Positions 1 to 8,488 of a stretch of DNA of 37,677 nt are shown here, piece by piece. Location: contig DDWM01000035.1 in the NCBI GenBank assembly GCA_002345925.1, forward strand, positions 57,161 to 94,837, written 5' to 3'. This DNA comes from Actinobacteria bacterium UBA2286. GTDB lineage: Bacteria > Actinomycetota > Coriobacteriia > Anaerosomatales > Anaerosomataceae. Numbering within the stretch: position 1 is the first letter of the stretch; every line of letters starts with the position of its first letter. The notes beneath the pieces were generated by a model that did no database searches, was not told where the DNA came from, and saw only the letters and a program-made list of their open reading frames with translations. The position numbers were made by a program, and so were the translations under genes.

Positions 1-36
1 GCCGAGAATGCGAAGAATGCCTTGTCACGCGTTAGA

Positions 37-1101
37 TCACACGCCATCTTCGACCTCCTTGATCGGACTCTTACGCTTGAAGAGCGGCCATGTGAGTTCC
101 TGGCCGCCAACGACGCCACCCGGACGCCAAATGAGAATCGTTATCATCAACACCGCCATGACCGCCTCGGTCAGACCGAACACGTCAAACGGCAGCATAT
201 GCGCGTTGTTGACGGTGCCCTCCACCTGGCGCAGCACTTCGCGGGTGATCGTCACGAACGTGGTGCCTATGAACGCGCCCGAGATACTCCCCGACCCGCC
301 TATGACCACCATGCTGAGCAAGATGAACATCTCGGCGATGTAGAACGCCTTGGGCGAGAACGATGTGATGAAGTGCGCCCACACGCCGCCAGCCATACCG
401 GCGACAAGCGCGCTCGTGATGAAGCCGTAGTAGCGCACGCGAACAACGTCGATGCCCACGGACATGGCCGCATAACGGTCATCACGCGATGCACGCAGAC
501 GCAGGCCGAGGCCGGATTCGCGGAACCAGTACGCCACAACAAGCGCAATGAGTGCGCCTATGAGCGCTACTGTGAGCGTTGTGAACTCGGGCACACCAAA
601 GAACGTGCGCGGCCCGTTGGTGACGTTGTCCCACTGCGTCATGACCACGTGGAAGACGATCAGAGTCGCAAAGAGCGTGATGACTCCAACGAAGTCCGAC
701 AGACGCATGAGCGGGTATCCGATGAGCGCCGCGAGAACCGCCGCGACCAGTCCGCCGATCATGATGGCGGGAATCACCGGCATGTTGAGCGCGACGAGCG
801 CCGGGAACATGTTCGGCACGCCCATGCTCTTCACCATTGGTGCCGTCGACAAGATGCCTGACGCATACGCGCCCACGCCGACGAAACCGATGTGCACCCA
901 GTTCAGGATGCCGGAGTTACCCATGAACATCTGAAGGCCGAGCACCATGATGAGATTCACGCAGAAGTACGTATAGATGTTGAGAAGCAGGCTCGAGCCG
1001 AACGCGTTGATCGCGAGACCGGCCAAGACGAGCGGAATCATGAGAAGCGCCAGCGTGGAATGCTGTCGGCTCCATGTGAGGAAGCGCGAAACCAGACTCA
1101 T
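37..1101 (-). CDS. livM: Branched-chain amino acid ABC transporter permease LivM
   Basis: One of the two membrane permeases of a Liv-type importer for leucine, isoleucine, valine or related amino acids. The 354-residue product is almost entirely hydrophobic, with about nine predicted membrane segments, beginning after a short basic N-terminus (MSLVSRFLTWSRQ). It has the LivM-typical stretches MGNSGILNWVHIGFVGVGAY (about residue 60) and VVIGGSGSISGAFIGT before the last helix, and a short charged cytoplasmic tail. Length fits the family. Its ATG overlaps the livH stop by 4 bp (ATGA), so translation is probably coupled. It is the last gene of the five-gene operon; no terminator or further gene can be resolved in the 36 bases beyond it. 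The substrate class is inferred from the family and the operon. Confidence 0.95.
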   Translation of the reverse strand: MSLVSRFLTWSRQHSTLALLMIPLVLAGLAINAFGSSLLLNIYTYFCVNLIMVLGLQMFMGNSGILNWVHIGFVGVGAYASGILSTAPMVKSMGVPNMFPALVALNMPVIPAIMIGGLVAAVLAALIGYPLMRLSDFVGVITLFATLIVFHVVMTQWDNVTNGPRTFFGVPEFTTLTVALIGALIALVVAYWFRESGLGLRLRASRDDRYAAMSVGIDVVRVRYYGFITSALVAGMAGGVWAHFITSFSPKAFYIAEMFILLSMVVIGGSGSISGAFIGTTFVTITREVLRQVEGTVNNAHMLPFDVFGLTEAVMAVLMITILIWRPGGVVGGQELTWPLFKRKSPIKEVEDGV

Positions 1102-1991
1102 CCGACACGCTCCTCGGTGTAGCCGCCCTTGATGATGCCTTCGGGGCGGAAGAGCAAGAACAAGACAACGATCACGAACATGAACGCATCGCGGTAGCTG
1201 ATCATGCTGGCCGGAAGCGTGATGCTGAGCACGTTGAAGAGCAGTCCGTACACAAAGCCGCCAACGACGGCGCCGGTCGGGCTGTGCATGCCGCCCATAA
1301 CGGTCGCGATGAACGCGATGAGCAGCGGAGCCGCACCGGTGACCGGATCAACGGATGCCGAGCGGCCGATCCAGAAGATCGACGAGATGCCCGCAAGCAT
1401 TCCGCTGATGATGAACGCTGCCGAGATGACCAGGTTCGCCGGAACGCCCATGAGGCGCGTGGTGGTGAACTTGTCGGCGGCGGCACGCATAGCGATGCCG
1501 AGCACCGTCTTCTTCATGAGCAGCGACAGCAAGATGAGCACCGTGATGGTGGTGGCGATGATCAGCAGGTTGCGCACCGGCGTGATAGCGCCGTAGATGT
1601 TGACCGTCTGCGAGAAGATCGGCGGCAACTGGACGGCACGCGCGCGCGGCGACACCAAGATGAGCACTGCGTTTTGCAAGAAGATGCTCACCGCAAACGA
1701 TGTGACGATGAGCGCGTTCGCCGACTTGGTGCGCACCGGGCGGAACGCGGCCAGCTCGGTCAGATAGCTCGTTACGATGGCGGCCAGGATGCCAAAGAGC
1801 ACAGTCGCCCACCATGGCATGTGCAGGACCGTGGCCGAGAAGTACAGCCCGTAGCCACCGATCATGATGTATTCGCCGTATGCGAAGTTCACTAGCTTAA
1901 GAATGCCGTACACCAACACCAGACCCAGCGAGAGCAGCGCGTAGAGGCTCCCCAGGCTAAGCGTGTTGATCATGAATTCAAGATTGATCAC
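1098..1991 (-). CDS. livH: Branched-chain amino acid ABC transporter permease LivH
   Basis: Second permease of the Liv importer, pairing with LivM in the cytoplasmic membrane. The 297-residue protein has about eight hydrophobic segments. Near the start it carries the family-typical GLVLVYGILKLVNFAYGEYI region, and later VMGGMHSPTGAVVGGFVYGL, the loop thought to contact the ATPases. Translation starts at GTG (1989-1991), and the GTGA overlap with the livF stop supports this start. It overlaps livM by 4 bp downstream. Transporter identity is secure from the five-gene context; the exact ligand (leucine, all branched-chain amino acids, or another amide) cannot be read from the permease. Confidence 0.95.
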   Translation of the reverse strand: MINLEFMINTLSLGSLYALLSLGLVLVYGILKLVNFAYGEYIMIGGYGLYFSATVLHMPWWATVLFGILAAIVTSYLTELAAFRPVRTKSANALIVTSFAVSIFLQNAVLILVSPRARAVQLPPIFSQTVNIYGAITPVRNLLIIATTITVLILLSLLMKKTVLGIAMRAAADKFTTTRLMGVPANLVISAAFIISGMLAGISSIFWIGRSASVDPVTGAAPLLIAFIATVMGGMHSPTGAVVGGFVYGLLFNVLSITLPASMISYRDAFMFVIVVLFLLFRPEGIIKGGYTEERVG

Positions 1992-2731
1992 AGGGGCACC
2001 TCACATGTTGCGGCATCGTCGCCGCCGAAGTAGACGGATGCGATGTCGACCTGACGCCTGATCTCCTCGGCAGTGCCCGAGTACTGGACCTCACCGCTTG
2101 AGAGCAGATATGCACGGTCGACGATTCCAAGAGCGCGCTCGGCGTTTTGCTCAACGAGCAAGATCGTCGAACCGCGGTCCCGGAGCCCCTTGATGAGCTC
2201 GAAGATCTGGTCGGTCATCGCAGGCGACAGGCCAAGAGACGGCTCGTCGAGCATCAGCAACTTCGGGTGCGCCATGAGCGCACGGGCGATGGCGAGCATC
2301 TGCTGCTCCCCGCCGGAAAGCAGCCCGCCGGGCTGCGTGAAGCGATCCTTCAGAATCGGGAAGAGTTCGAACATCTCTTTGAGGTCGGCCTTGTAGCGGT
2401 CGCGCTGGTACGACACGAACGCGCCCAGGCGCAGGTTCTCCTCAACCGTGAGCGTGCCAAAGATCTCTCGGCCTTCAGGCACAAGCGACAGACCACGCTT
2501 GACGGTGGCCTCCGGCTTGCCGTTGGCGATCTCTTGGCCGAGGAACTTGATGGAGCCCTTCACCGGACGCAGAACGCCCGTGATGGACTTGAGCGTGGTC
2601 GACTTGCCGGCGCCATTCACGCCGAGAAGCGCGACCATCTCCCCCTCGTTGACCTCAAGTGAGATGTTGTTGAGCGCGCGCACTACTCCGTATGAAGCGG
2701 AGAGGTTCTCTACTGTCAGCATCGCTGTCAT
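1988..2731 (-). CDS. livF: Branched-chain amino acid ABC transporter ATP-binding protein LivF
   Basis: One of two cytoplasmic ATPases that power the Liv importer. The 247-residue protein shows all nucleotide-binding motifs: Walker A GVNGAGKST (residues 37-45), signature LSGGEQQ (138-144), Walker B LLMLDEP with D162-E163, and the switch His in a VEQNA-type context replaced by the LivF-typical LLVEQNAERAL. The PEGREIFGTLTVEENL block after the Q-loop is characteristic of LivF rather than LivG. Its ATG overlaps the livG TGA by one base (TGATG), and its own stop overlaps the livH GTG. A second Met at residue 4 could also serve as start. Confidence 0.95.
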   Translation of the reverse strand: MTAMLTVENLSASYGVVRALNNISLEVNEGEMVALLGVNGAGKSTTLKSITGVLRPVKGSIKFLGQEIANGKPEATVKRGLSLVPEGREIFGTLTVEENLRLGAFVSYQRDRYKADLKEMFELFPILKDRFTQPGGLLSGGEQQMLAIARALMAHPKLLMLDEPSLGLSPAMTDQIFELIKGLRDRGSTILLVEQNAERALGIVDRAYLLSSGEVQYSGTAEEIRRQVDIASVYFGGDDAATCEVPL

Positions 2732-3474
2732 CAGGCACTGCTCCCTAGGTACGCGGAGACGACCTCGGGGTTCGCACGAACCTCGGCAGGAGTGCCTTCC
2801 GTGATGGTCTGGCCGTAGTTGAGCACGTGCAGACGCGGGCAGAGCGCCATCATCAGTCGCATGTCGTGCTCGATGACGATGAGTCCCACGCCATAGCGTG
2901 ACGGGATATCCCGGAGCAGCTTGTGAAGCACGTCCGACTCGTCCTCGTTGAGTCCGGCTGCGGGCTCATCGAGGAACAAGAACTTCGGGTTGGTGGCAAG
3001 CGCGCGGGCGATCTCTAGCTTGCGCTGATGTCCAAACGGAATCTCGGAGCCAAGCACTTTGGCCCATTCCGAGAGGCCCATCTCGTCCAGCAGCCGCGCC
3101 GCGGTGATAGTCGCGGCACGCCGAGAAGCGCCCATGCTGACTGCGGCGACCTCGATGTTCTCAAGAACAGTGAGCTCAGCAAAGAGCCGGATCGTCTGGA
3201 AGGTGCGAGCGATTCCCGCACGAGCCACACGATGCGGCTTTCTGCCGCTGGTCACGTAGCCATCAACGGAAACCGTACCGCTTGTTGCCGGCAGGAGTCC
3301 CGTGATGACGTTGATCAGCGTGGTCTTACCCGATCCGTTTGGGCCGATGAGTCCTAGGATCTCACCGGAGCGAACGGTGAAGCTGACGTCGTTTACCGCC
3401 TTGAGCCCTGCGAACGACTTACACAGACCAGATACCTCAAGGACGCTTTGTGGTTGTGAATCGTGTGATTGCAT
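2731..3474 (-). CDS. livG: Branched-chain amino acid ABC transporter ATP-binding protein LivG
   Basis: Second ATPase of the Liv importer, forming a heterodimer with LivF. The 247-residue product has Walker A GPNGSGKT (44-51) and Walker B FLFLDEPAAGLN (D169-E170). In place of the LSGGQ signature it has FGHQRKLEIARAL (147-159), the relaxed signature usual in LivG proteins. VIEHDMRLMM carries the switch histidine. The C-terminus (GTPAEVRANPEVVSAYLG) is also LivG-like. It overlaps livF by one base. About 105 bases with a strong hairpin separate it from the binding-protein gene upstream, suggesting that it is read at a lower level than livK. Confidence 0.95.
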   Translation of the reverse strand: MQSHDSQPQSVLEVSGLCKSFAGLKAVNDVSFTVRSGEILGLIGPNGSGKTTLINVITGLLPATSGTVSVDGYVTSGRKPHRVARAGIARTFQTIRLFAELTVLENIEVAAVSMGASRRAATITAARLLDEMGLSEWAKVLGSEIPFGHQRKLEIARALATNPKFLFLDEPAAGLNEDESDVLHKLLRDIPSRYGVGLIVIEHDMRLMMALCPRLHVLNYGQTITEGTPAEVRANPEVVSAYLGSSA

Positions 3475-3519
3475 TCAGCCCTCCAGGGCACGGACCGTTC
3501 ACCTGCGATGCTGCTCAGT

Positions 3520-3553
3520 CCAGGGGGGAGCCCGCTTTCGGACTCCCCCCTGG
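3520..3553 (-). promoter_or_regulatory. Intercistronic hairpin between livK and livG
   Basis: On the minus strand a 15-bp stem (one G-U pair) closes a 4-base loop: CCAGGGGGGAG plus TCCG pair with CGGG plus CTCCCCCCTGG. No T-tract follows, so a complete rho-independent terminator is unlikely. A hairpin in this place, just after a binding-protein gene and before the transporter genes, is a known way to stabilise the upstream message and give partial read-through. That role here is inference. Confidence 0.7.
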
Positions 3554-3579
3554 TAAGTTCAAATCAACAAGCAGATCGA

Positions 3580-4776
3580 TTACGGAGCGGGAATCTTCTC
3601 CGGCACGACCCAGCCGATGAAGCTCGGCTTACCATCGGTCAGCTGGACCATGGCCGCGGCCTTGTTCGGCTCGTGGCCGGACGCAGCGTCGGACCACTGG
3701 AGCTGGCCGGTCAGCAGATCGAAGGTGGTGGTCTCCATGACCTTGGCCACAGCCTCACCATCGGTCGTGCCAGCGGCTTCCATGGCCTGCGCGAGCGTCA
3801 TGACAACGTCGTAGCCAGGCATTACCCAAACAGCCTCAGGGGCCGCATTGAACTTGGCTTCGTACGCGGCTGCCCAATCGCCGTACTTGGGGTTGGCAGC
3901 GTTGTCGAGGTAGCCGTGAGTGTCGAAGTAGATATCGCTACCGTACTGCGTGCCAAGCGCCTCGAACAGCGACGGATCGTCGTAAGCGTCGCCGCCAACG
4001 ACCGGCTGCGTGACGCCGCTCTCGCGGAGCGTGCGGATCATCAGAGCAAGGTCGGGCATGTAGGACGAGATGTAGATGAAGTCAGGCTTCTCGGGGAGCG
4101 CCTTGATACGCGCAAGCTGTGCCGAGACATCGGCCTGGCCCTGCGTGTAGGTGTCCTCGAAGACAACCGTGCCACCAAGCTCTTCGAAGCGCACGATGAA
4201 GTACTTGGAGAGGCTCTTGGTGTAGTCGATGAAGTCATCGGTGATGACGTAGACGGTCTTGAAGCCAAGCTCGTTGAACGCGTACTCGGCGGTCACGGCA
4301 CCCATGGTGGTGTTCCACATGGAGAGCGTGAACTGCTTGTCACCAAGCGCGGCCGAGCCATACAGCGGCGACGAAGCGCACGGCGAGATACCGACGATGC
4401 CGGCCTTCTGCGCCTCGCGGCTTGCGGGGCCACCGAAGTCAAAGTCGCTGGGGGCGATGATGGCAGCTGCGCCATCGTCGATGAGCTGCTTGGCAACGTT
4501 ACCAACCGTCACCGGGTCGCTCTTGCCGTCGAGCGCAACAAGCTCGACCTGCTTGCCGAGAATGCCGCCATTGGCGTTGAGCTCGTCAACGGCCAGCTGG
4601 GCACCGCGAAGCGCGGGCTCATCAAGCGGGGCCTGAATACCGGTCTGGCAAAGAGCTGCACCGATCATGATCGTGTCGCCGGTTGCGGCACCTTCAGACT
4701 CGGTCTTCGCGGCGCATCCGGGAAGCATCAAAGCTCCCACGAGCACCAAACAAACAATCGCACCCATCCGTTTCAT
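3580..4776 (-). CDS. livK: Branched-chain amino acid ABC transporter substrate-binding lipoprotein LivK-like
   Basis: Extracellular receptor of the Liv importer. The 398-residue protein starts with a lipoprotein signal peptide: basic MKRMG, a hydrophobic core, and lipobox LPGC with the modified cysteine at residue 21. The mature part matches periplasmic-binding fold type I for amino acids (Leu/Ile/Val-binding family): IMIGAALCQTG near the start, ALRGAQLAVDELNANGGILGKQVELVALD, then VYVITDDFIDYTKSL and VVGGDAYDDPSLFEALG. GGAGG lies 7 bases before the ATG. It is the first gene of the operon, so it sets transporter specificity; the ligand cannot be fixed by eye. Membrane anchoring by lipid fits a single-membrane (Gram-positive) cell. 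Confidence 0.93.
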   Translation of the reverse strand: MKRMGAIVCLVLVGALMLPGCAAKTESEGAATGDTIMIGAALCQTGIQAPLDEPALRGAQLAVDELNANGGILGKQVELVALDGKSDPVTVGNVAKQLIDDGAAAIIAPSDFDFGGPASREAQKAGIVGISPCASSPLYGSAALGDKQFTLSMWNTTMGAVTAEYAFNELGFKTVYVITDDFIDYTKSLSKYFIVRFEELGGTVVFEDTYTQGQADVSAQLARIKALPEKPDFIYISSYMPDLALMIRTLRESGVTQPVVGGDAYDDPSLFEALGTQYGSDIYFDTHGYLDNAANPKYGDWAAAYEAKFNAAPEAVWVMPGYDVVMTLAQAMEAAGTTDGEAVAKVMETTTFDLLTGQLQWSDAASGHEPNKAAAMVQLTDGKPSFIGWVVPEKIPAP

Positions 4777-4860
4777 ACGCTGTCCTCCGTTGTCGCATTA
4801 GACGGGGCCGGGTAGCAGGTCTCGCCTGCGCCGACACGCGTCACCCTTATTGCCGTGCCA

Positions 4861-4896
4861 AAACGATGATGTCGTCCCCTTGTTACGACATCGTTT
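4861..4896 (-). terminator. Candidate terminator after the sugar-phosphate transferase gene
   Basis: On the minus strand a 12-base arm (positions 4885-4896) pairs with a 15-base arm (4861-4875) that carries a 3-base bulge. The loop is 9 bases, and the stem runs into TTTT. The hairpin sits about 50 bases beyond the transferase stop and about 85 bases before livK, so it most likely separates the polysaccharide transcript from the liv operon. An operator for livK is the alternative. Confidence 0.5.
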
Positions 4897-4948
4897 CAGC
4901 AACACTAACGCATGAAGAACACATGCACCAGGTTTCGGGAGAAGGGCG

Positions 4949-6415
4949 CTAGTACGCTCCGCGGGCGAAAAGCACCGCCGGAAGGGTGCGCATAAGCAGC
5001 GAAAGATCGAAGCCGACGCTCCAGTTCTCGATATAGAACAAGTCGAGCCGGACCATCTCTTCAAATGTGAGCGACGAGCGCCCGGAGACCTGCCACAGGC
5101 CGGTCATGCCCGGAGGAACCTCCATGCGGCGCCAGTCTTGCTCCGAGTACATGTCGGTCTCCACCGGCAAAGGCGGCCGAGGGCCCACGAGCGACATGTC
5201 GCCGTTCAAGACGTTCAGAAGCTGCGGGAACTCATCTATTGAGAACTTGCGCATCCACTTACCGATGCGCGTGACTCTCGGGTCGTCCTTCATCTTGAAG
5301 AGCGGGCCGGACGCCTCGTTCACTGCCTGGAGCGCACGCAACCGCTCATCGGCATCCACGCACATGGAGCGGAACTTCAGCATGTCAAACTCAGCGCCGT
5401 TCTGACCGATGCGCCGCTGCCGATAGAAGATCGGCCCGGGGCAATCGGCGTAGATAGCTGCAGCTACGAAGATCCACAGCGGCAGCCCAACCAAGAGCAC
5501 CGCCGAGGCAACAACGATGTCGAAGATGCGCTTGGTAACCAGATTCCCTGCCGAGAGGGACACCGCGCGCACGGTCACTAGCGGCACGCCTGCGATCTCA
5601 CGCACAAGCACGCGCGATGTGAGCACCTCGAAGAGCCCGGACGACACGTGGATCGACACGTCGACACCCCGCAGCTCAGCGATCATTCGCGCGAGCACGT
5701 CGTGGTCAAATGCCGAGGACGCGATGATCACGGTGTCCACTCGATGTTCTCGGATGACTTGCACCAGATCGCGTGCGGCACCAAGGCCGGGCACCAGCTC
5801 GGAGCAGTAATCAAGCGTCAGCACATCCTGGCGTGAAGATGCCAGGCAGCCGATGGGCCTGAGGCCCTGCGAGGGGTTGAGCAGCAGCATCCTAAGGATG
5901 CTCGCGGCCTCTTCATTGGAGCCGACAACGACGGTGCGCCTGAGCAGTCTGCCCCGGGAGCGCTTCCATGCGAGGAACTGCCTCACAAGGAACCGCCCGC
6001 CGCTTACCAGGAGCACCGCAAAGCCAAACGCCAGAATCGTCCATCCGCGCGAGAGGCCGGGCGTCTTAAGCGCGAAGGTGGCCAGGATGAAGCCAACAAC
6101 TCCCATGGCCAGCGCGCGAAGCACGCGAGCGAACTCGCCGGCGCCAAAAGTGAGCTGCTCAAGGTCGTAAAGTCGCTCAGACCACAAGAAGCCTAGCCAG
6201 ATGAGCGAAACCACAGCAGAGATCTCGTAGTAGCTCACATCTGCGGTGATGTTCTCGAGTCCGGCAAGCGCATCTAGGTTGTGGAACCGAATGTAGGACG
6301 CAAGGAACGTCGCTAGCAGCAGGGCGACCGCATCGGTCGCGACCAGCATTCCAACGATCAGCCGCTTCCTGCGCTGTCTCTCAAGAAAGCCCAACTCTAA
6401 ATCTTCGCTTACCAA
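4949..6415 (-). CDS. Polyprenyl-phosphate sugar-1-phosphate transferase (WbaP/WcaJ-like initiating enzyme)
   Basis: Membrane enzyme that begins repeat-unit synthesis by moving a sugar-1-phosphate from a nucleotide sugar to undecaprenyl phosphate. The N-terminal half has four or five hydrophobic segments followed by a Rossmann-like region (RTVVVGSNEEAASILRMLL), as in PF13727. The C-terminal 190 residues are the bacterial sugar transferase domain: KRIFDIVVASAVLLVG membrane helix, PGPIFYRQRRIGQNG, FDMLKFRSM, SIDEFPQLLNVLNGDMSLVG, PRPP, and GMTGLWQVSGRSS. I chose a TTG start at 6413-6415 because GGGGGGAG lies 5 bases upstream. The longer frame starting with ATG at 6475 lacks a ribosome site and would overlap fcl. 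The product is 488 residues. The donor sugar is not readable. Confidence 0.9.
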   Translation of the reverse strand: MVSEDLELGFLERQRRKRLIVGMLVATDAVALLLATFLASYIRFHNLDALAGLENITADVSYYEISAVVSLIWLGFLWSERLYDLEQLTFGAGEFARVLRALAMGVVGFILATFALKTPGLSRGWTILAFGFAVLLVSGGRFLVRQFLAWKRSRGRLLRRTVVVGSNEEAASILRMLLLNPSQGLRPIGCLASSRQDVLTLDYCSELVPGLGAARDLVQVIREHRVDTVIIASSAFDHDVLARMIAELRGVDVSIHVSSGLFEVLTSRVLVREIAGVPLVTVRAVSLSAGNLVTKRIFDIVVASAVLLVGLPLWIFVAAAIYADCPGPIFYRQRRIGQNGAEFDMLKFRSMCVDADERLRALQAVNEASGPLFKMKDDPRVTRIGKWMRKFSIDEFPQLLNVLNGDMSLVGPRPPLPVETDMYSEQDWRRMEVPPGMTGLWQVSGRSSLTFEEMVRLDLFYIENWSVGFDLSLLMRTLPAVLFARGAY

Positions 6416-6450
6416 GACTGCTCCCCCCGAAGCTCGAAAAGAATCCGTTG

Positions 6451-7380
6451 CTATCCCGCGTTGGCAACATACCACTTGTACGTTGCGGCAATCCCCTCTT
6501 TCAGGCCGATCCTGGGCCGCCAGCCGAGACCGGCAAGCTTTGAAACGTCCAGAAGCTTCCTGGGTGTGCCGTCGGGCTTTGAGGCGTCGTATACGACCTC
6601 ACCCTCGTAGCCCACAGCCTCCGCAATGATCGCGGCAAGCTCGGCGATGCTCACGTCATTTCCAACACCGACGTTCACGATACCTTCGTCGTCGTATTTG
6701 TCCATGAGGAAAACGGCTGCATCTGCAAGATCATCCACATGCAAGAATTCGCGCCTTGGCGTTCCTGTGCCCCAGACCACAACCTGTGGCTCACCCGCGA
6801 CCTTGGCCTCGTGGAACTTGCGCATGAGAGCCGGCAGCACGTGCGACGAGGTCAGATCGAAGTTGTCTCCGGGCCCATAGAGGTTCGTAGGCATCAGGCT
6901 GATGCCGTTGAATCCGTACTGCTTACGGTAGCTGTCCACCATTACGATGCCAGCGATCTTGGCGACCGCATACGCCTCATTGGTGGGCTCAAGCGGCCCG
7001 CTCAGCAGGTACTCCTCCACCATCGGCTGCGGAGCCATCTTGGGATATATGCAGCTGCTGCCGAGAAAGAGAAGCTTGCCCACGCCGCTTCTGTACGCAG
7101 CATCGATGACATTCGTTTGGATGAGCAAGTTGTCGCGAATGAAATCGGCCGGATGAGTGCTGTTGGCGAGGATTCCGCCGACCTTCGCACCGGCCATGAA
7201 CACGTAATCGGGCCGGGTCTCAGCGAAGAAGCTGATCACGTCGTCTTGACGGGTGAGATCGAGCTCAGCGCGGGTGCGCGTGATGAGCGTCTCATGTCCC
7301 AAACCCTCAAGCCGCCGCAGGATCGCGCTACCAACAAGCCCTTTGTGCCCGGCAACATAGATACGGCTGGACCTAATCAT
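6451..7380 (-). CDS. fcl: GDP-L-fucose synthase
   Basis: Bifunctional epimerase/reductase converting GDP-4-keto-6-deoxy-D-mannose to GDP-L-fucose with NADPH. The 309-residue short-chain dehydrogenase has the nucleotide-binding GHKGLVG (11-17), family-typical FMAGAKVGGILAN (61-73), the GSSCIYPK segment with the active-site Ser/Cys (around 108-113), and catalytic Tyr137 and Lys141 (YAVAK). The start MIRSSRIYVAG at 7380 gives the usual family length. The frame extends further upstream, but that part lies inside gmd and has no homology sense. The gene overlaps the gmd 3' end by 8 bp, a common pairing. It supplies fucose to the glycosyltransferases of this locus. Confidence 0.95.
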   Translation of the reverse strand: MIRSSRIYVAGHKGLVGSAILRRLEGLGHETLITRTRAELDLTRQDDVISFFAETRPDYVFMAGAKVGGILANSTHPADFIRDNLLIQTNVIDAAYRSGVGKLLFLGSSCIYPKMAPQPMVEEYLLSGPLEPTNEAYAVAKIAGIVMVDSYRKQYGFNGISLMPTNLYGPGDNFDLTSSHVLPALMRKFHEAKVAGEPQVVVWGTGTPRREFLHVDDLADAAVFLMDKYDDEGIVNVGVGNDVSIAELAAIIAEAVGYEGEVVYDASKPDGTPRKLLDVSKLAGLGWRPRIGLKEGIAATYKWYVANAG

Positions 7381-8422
7381 TCGAGAGGCCTCTGAGCGAC
7401 ACGCTGTGACCGGCATCGCGCAAGGTCTTCTCCTGAGCCGCCAGCTCCATGTCGTGATCGACCATGCGCTTGACGAGCTCCTCAAAACCGACCTTTGGCG
7501 CCCAGCCAAGCTTCTCGCGAGTGGCACTCGCGTCGCCGAGCAGGTAATCAACCTCGGTGGGACGGAAGTAGCGCGGATCGATCGTCACAAACTGCTTCCA
7601 GTCCATGCCCGCCAGGCTGAAGGCGAGTTCCGCGAACTGGCGCACCGAATACGCCTCACCGGTGGCGACGACGTAGTTGTCAGGCTCGTCTTGCTGCAGC
7701 ATCAGCCACATGGCCTCTACATAGTCCGGCGCATAGCCCCAGTCGCGCTGCGAGTTCAGATTGCCGAGGTAGAGCATGTCTTGTAGCCCATGCTTGATGC
7801 GGCCGATGGCGCGCGTGATCTTGCGCGTGACAAACGTCTCGCCACGCTCTTCTGACTCGTGGTTGAAGAGAATGCCGTTGGCGATGAACATCCCATACGC
7901 CTCGCGGTAGTTCACGCAGTACCAATAGGCCGCAACTTTGGACACAGCGTACGGACTACGCGGGTAAAACGGCGTGTCCAGACCCTGCGGTGCAGGAGCA
8001 GCACCATACATCTCAGATGAGCCGGCCTGGTAGAACCGGACCTGATTGCCCGAGATGTCCATGTAGTCACGAACCGCATCCAGCAGCCGCAGCGTGCCGG
8101 TAGCAACCACGTCGGCCGTGTACTCGGGCTGATCGAACGAGACCTTCACATGCGACTGTGCGCCGAGGTTGTAGACCTCGTCCGGGTGCACCTTCTCCAG
8201 GATACGGCGCAGGCCAGTGCCGTCTGTAAGGTCGCCGTAATGCAAGAACATCTTCGCGCCCGACTCATGCGGGTCGCGATACAGGTGATCGATGCGATCA
8301 GTGTTGAACGTAGAGGCGCGACGGATAATGCCGTGCACCTCGTATCCCTTCGACAAGAGCAGCTCCGCCAGATACGAGCCGTCCTGGCCGGTGATGCCGG
8401 TGATTAGCGCAATACGAGACAT
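7373..8422 (-). CDS. gmd: GDP-mannose 4,6-dehydratase
   Basis: First step from GDP-D-mannose to GDP-L-fucose: NADP-dependent 4,6-dehydration to GDP-4-keto-6-deoxymannose. The 349-residue protein carries GITGQDGSYL (9-18), IRRASTFNTDRIDHL, the AGSSEMYG active-site segment (133-140, with Ser and Glu), Tyr158-x3-Lys162 (SPYAVSK), and NHESEERGETFVTRKI, all diagnostic for Gmd. I chose the ATG at 8420-8422, which has GGAGG 5 bases upstream; an upstream TTG would consume that site. It overlaps fcl downstream. Fucose, or another product of the 4-keto intermediate, is therefore expected in the polymer. Confidence 0.96.
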   Translation of the reverse strand: MSRIALITGITGQDGSYLAELLLSKGYEVHGIIRRASTFNTDRIDHLYRDPHESGAKMFLHYGDLTDGTGLRRILEKVHPDEVYNLGAQSHVKVSFDQPEYTADVVATGTLRLLDAVRDYMDISGNQVRFYQAGSSEMYGAAPAPQGLDTPFYPRSPYAVSKVAAYWYCVNYREAYGMFIANGILFNHESEERGETFVTRKITRAIGRIKHGLQDMLYLGNLNSQRDWGYAPDYVEAMWLMLQQDEPDNYVVATGEAYSVRQFAELAFSLAGMDWKQFVTIDPRYFRPTEVDYLLGDASATREKLGWAPKVGFEELVKRMVDHDMELAAQEKTLRDAGHSVSLRGLSND

Positions 8423-8488
8423 AGGTGCCTCCAAGGGCGATTTGTGATGCCTTCAGAGTATCAGAATGAGCTTGTGCGAGACGCCTCG

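Noticed and set aside
3469..4815. Plus-strand open frame of 448 codons opposite livK
   Set aside because: Antisense shadow; livK has a signal peptide, a ribosome site and operon context.
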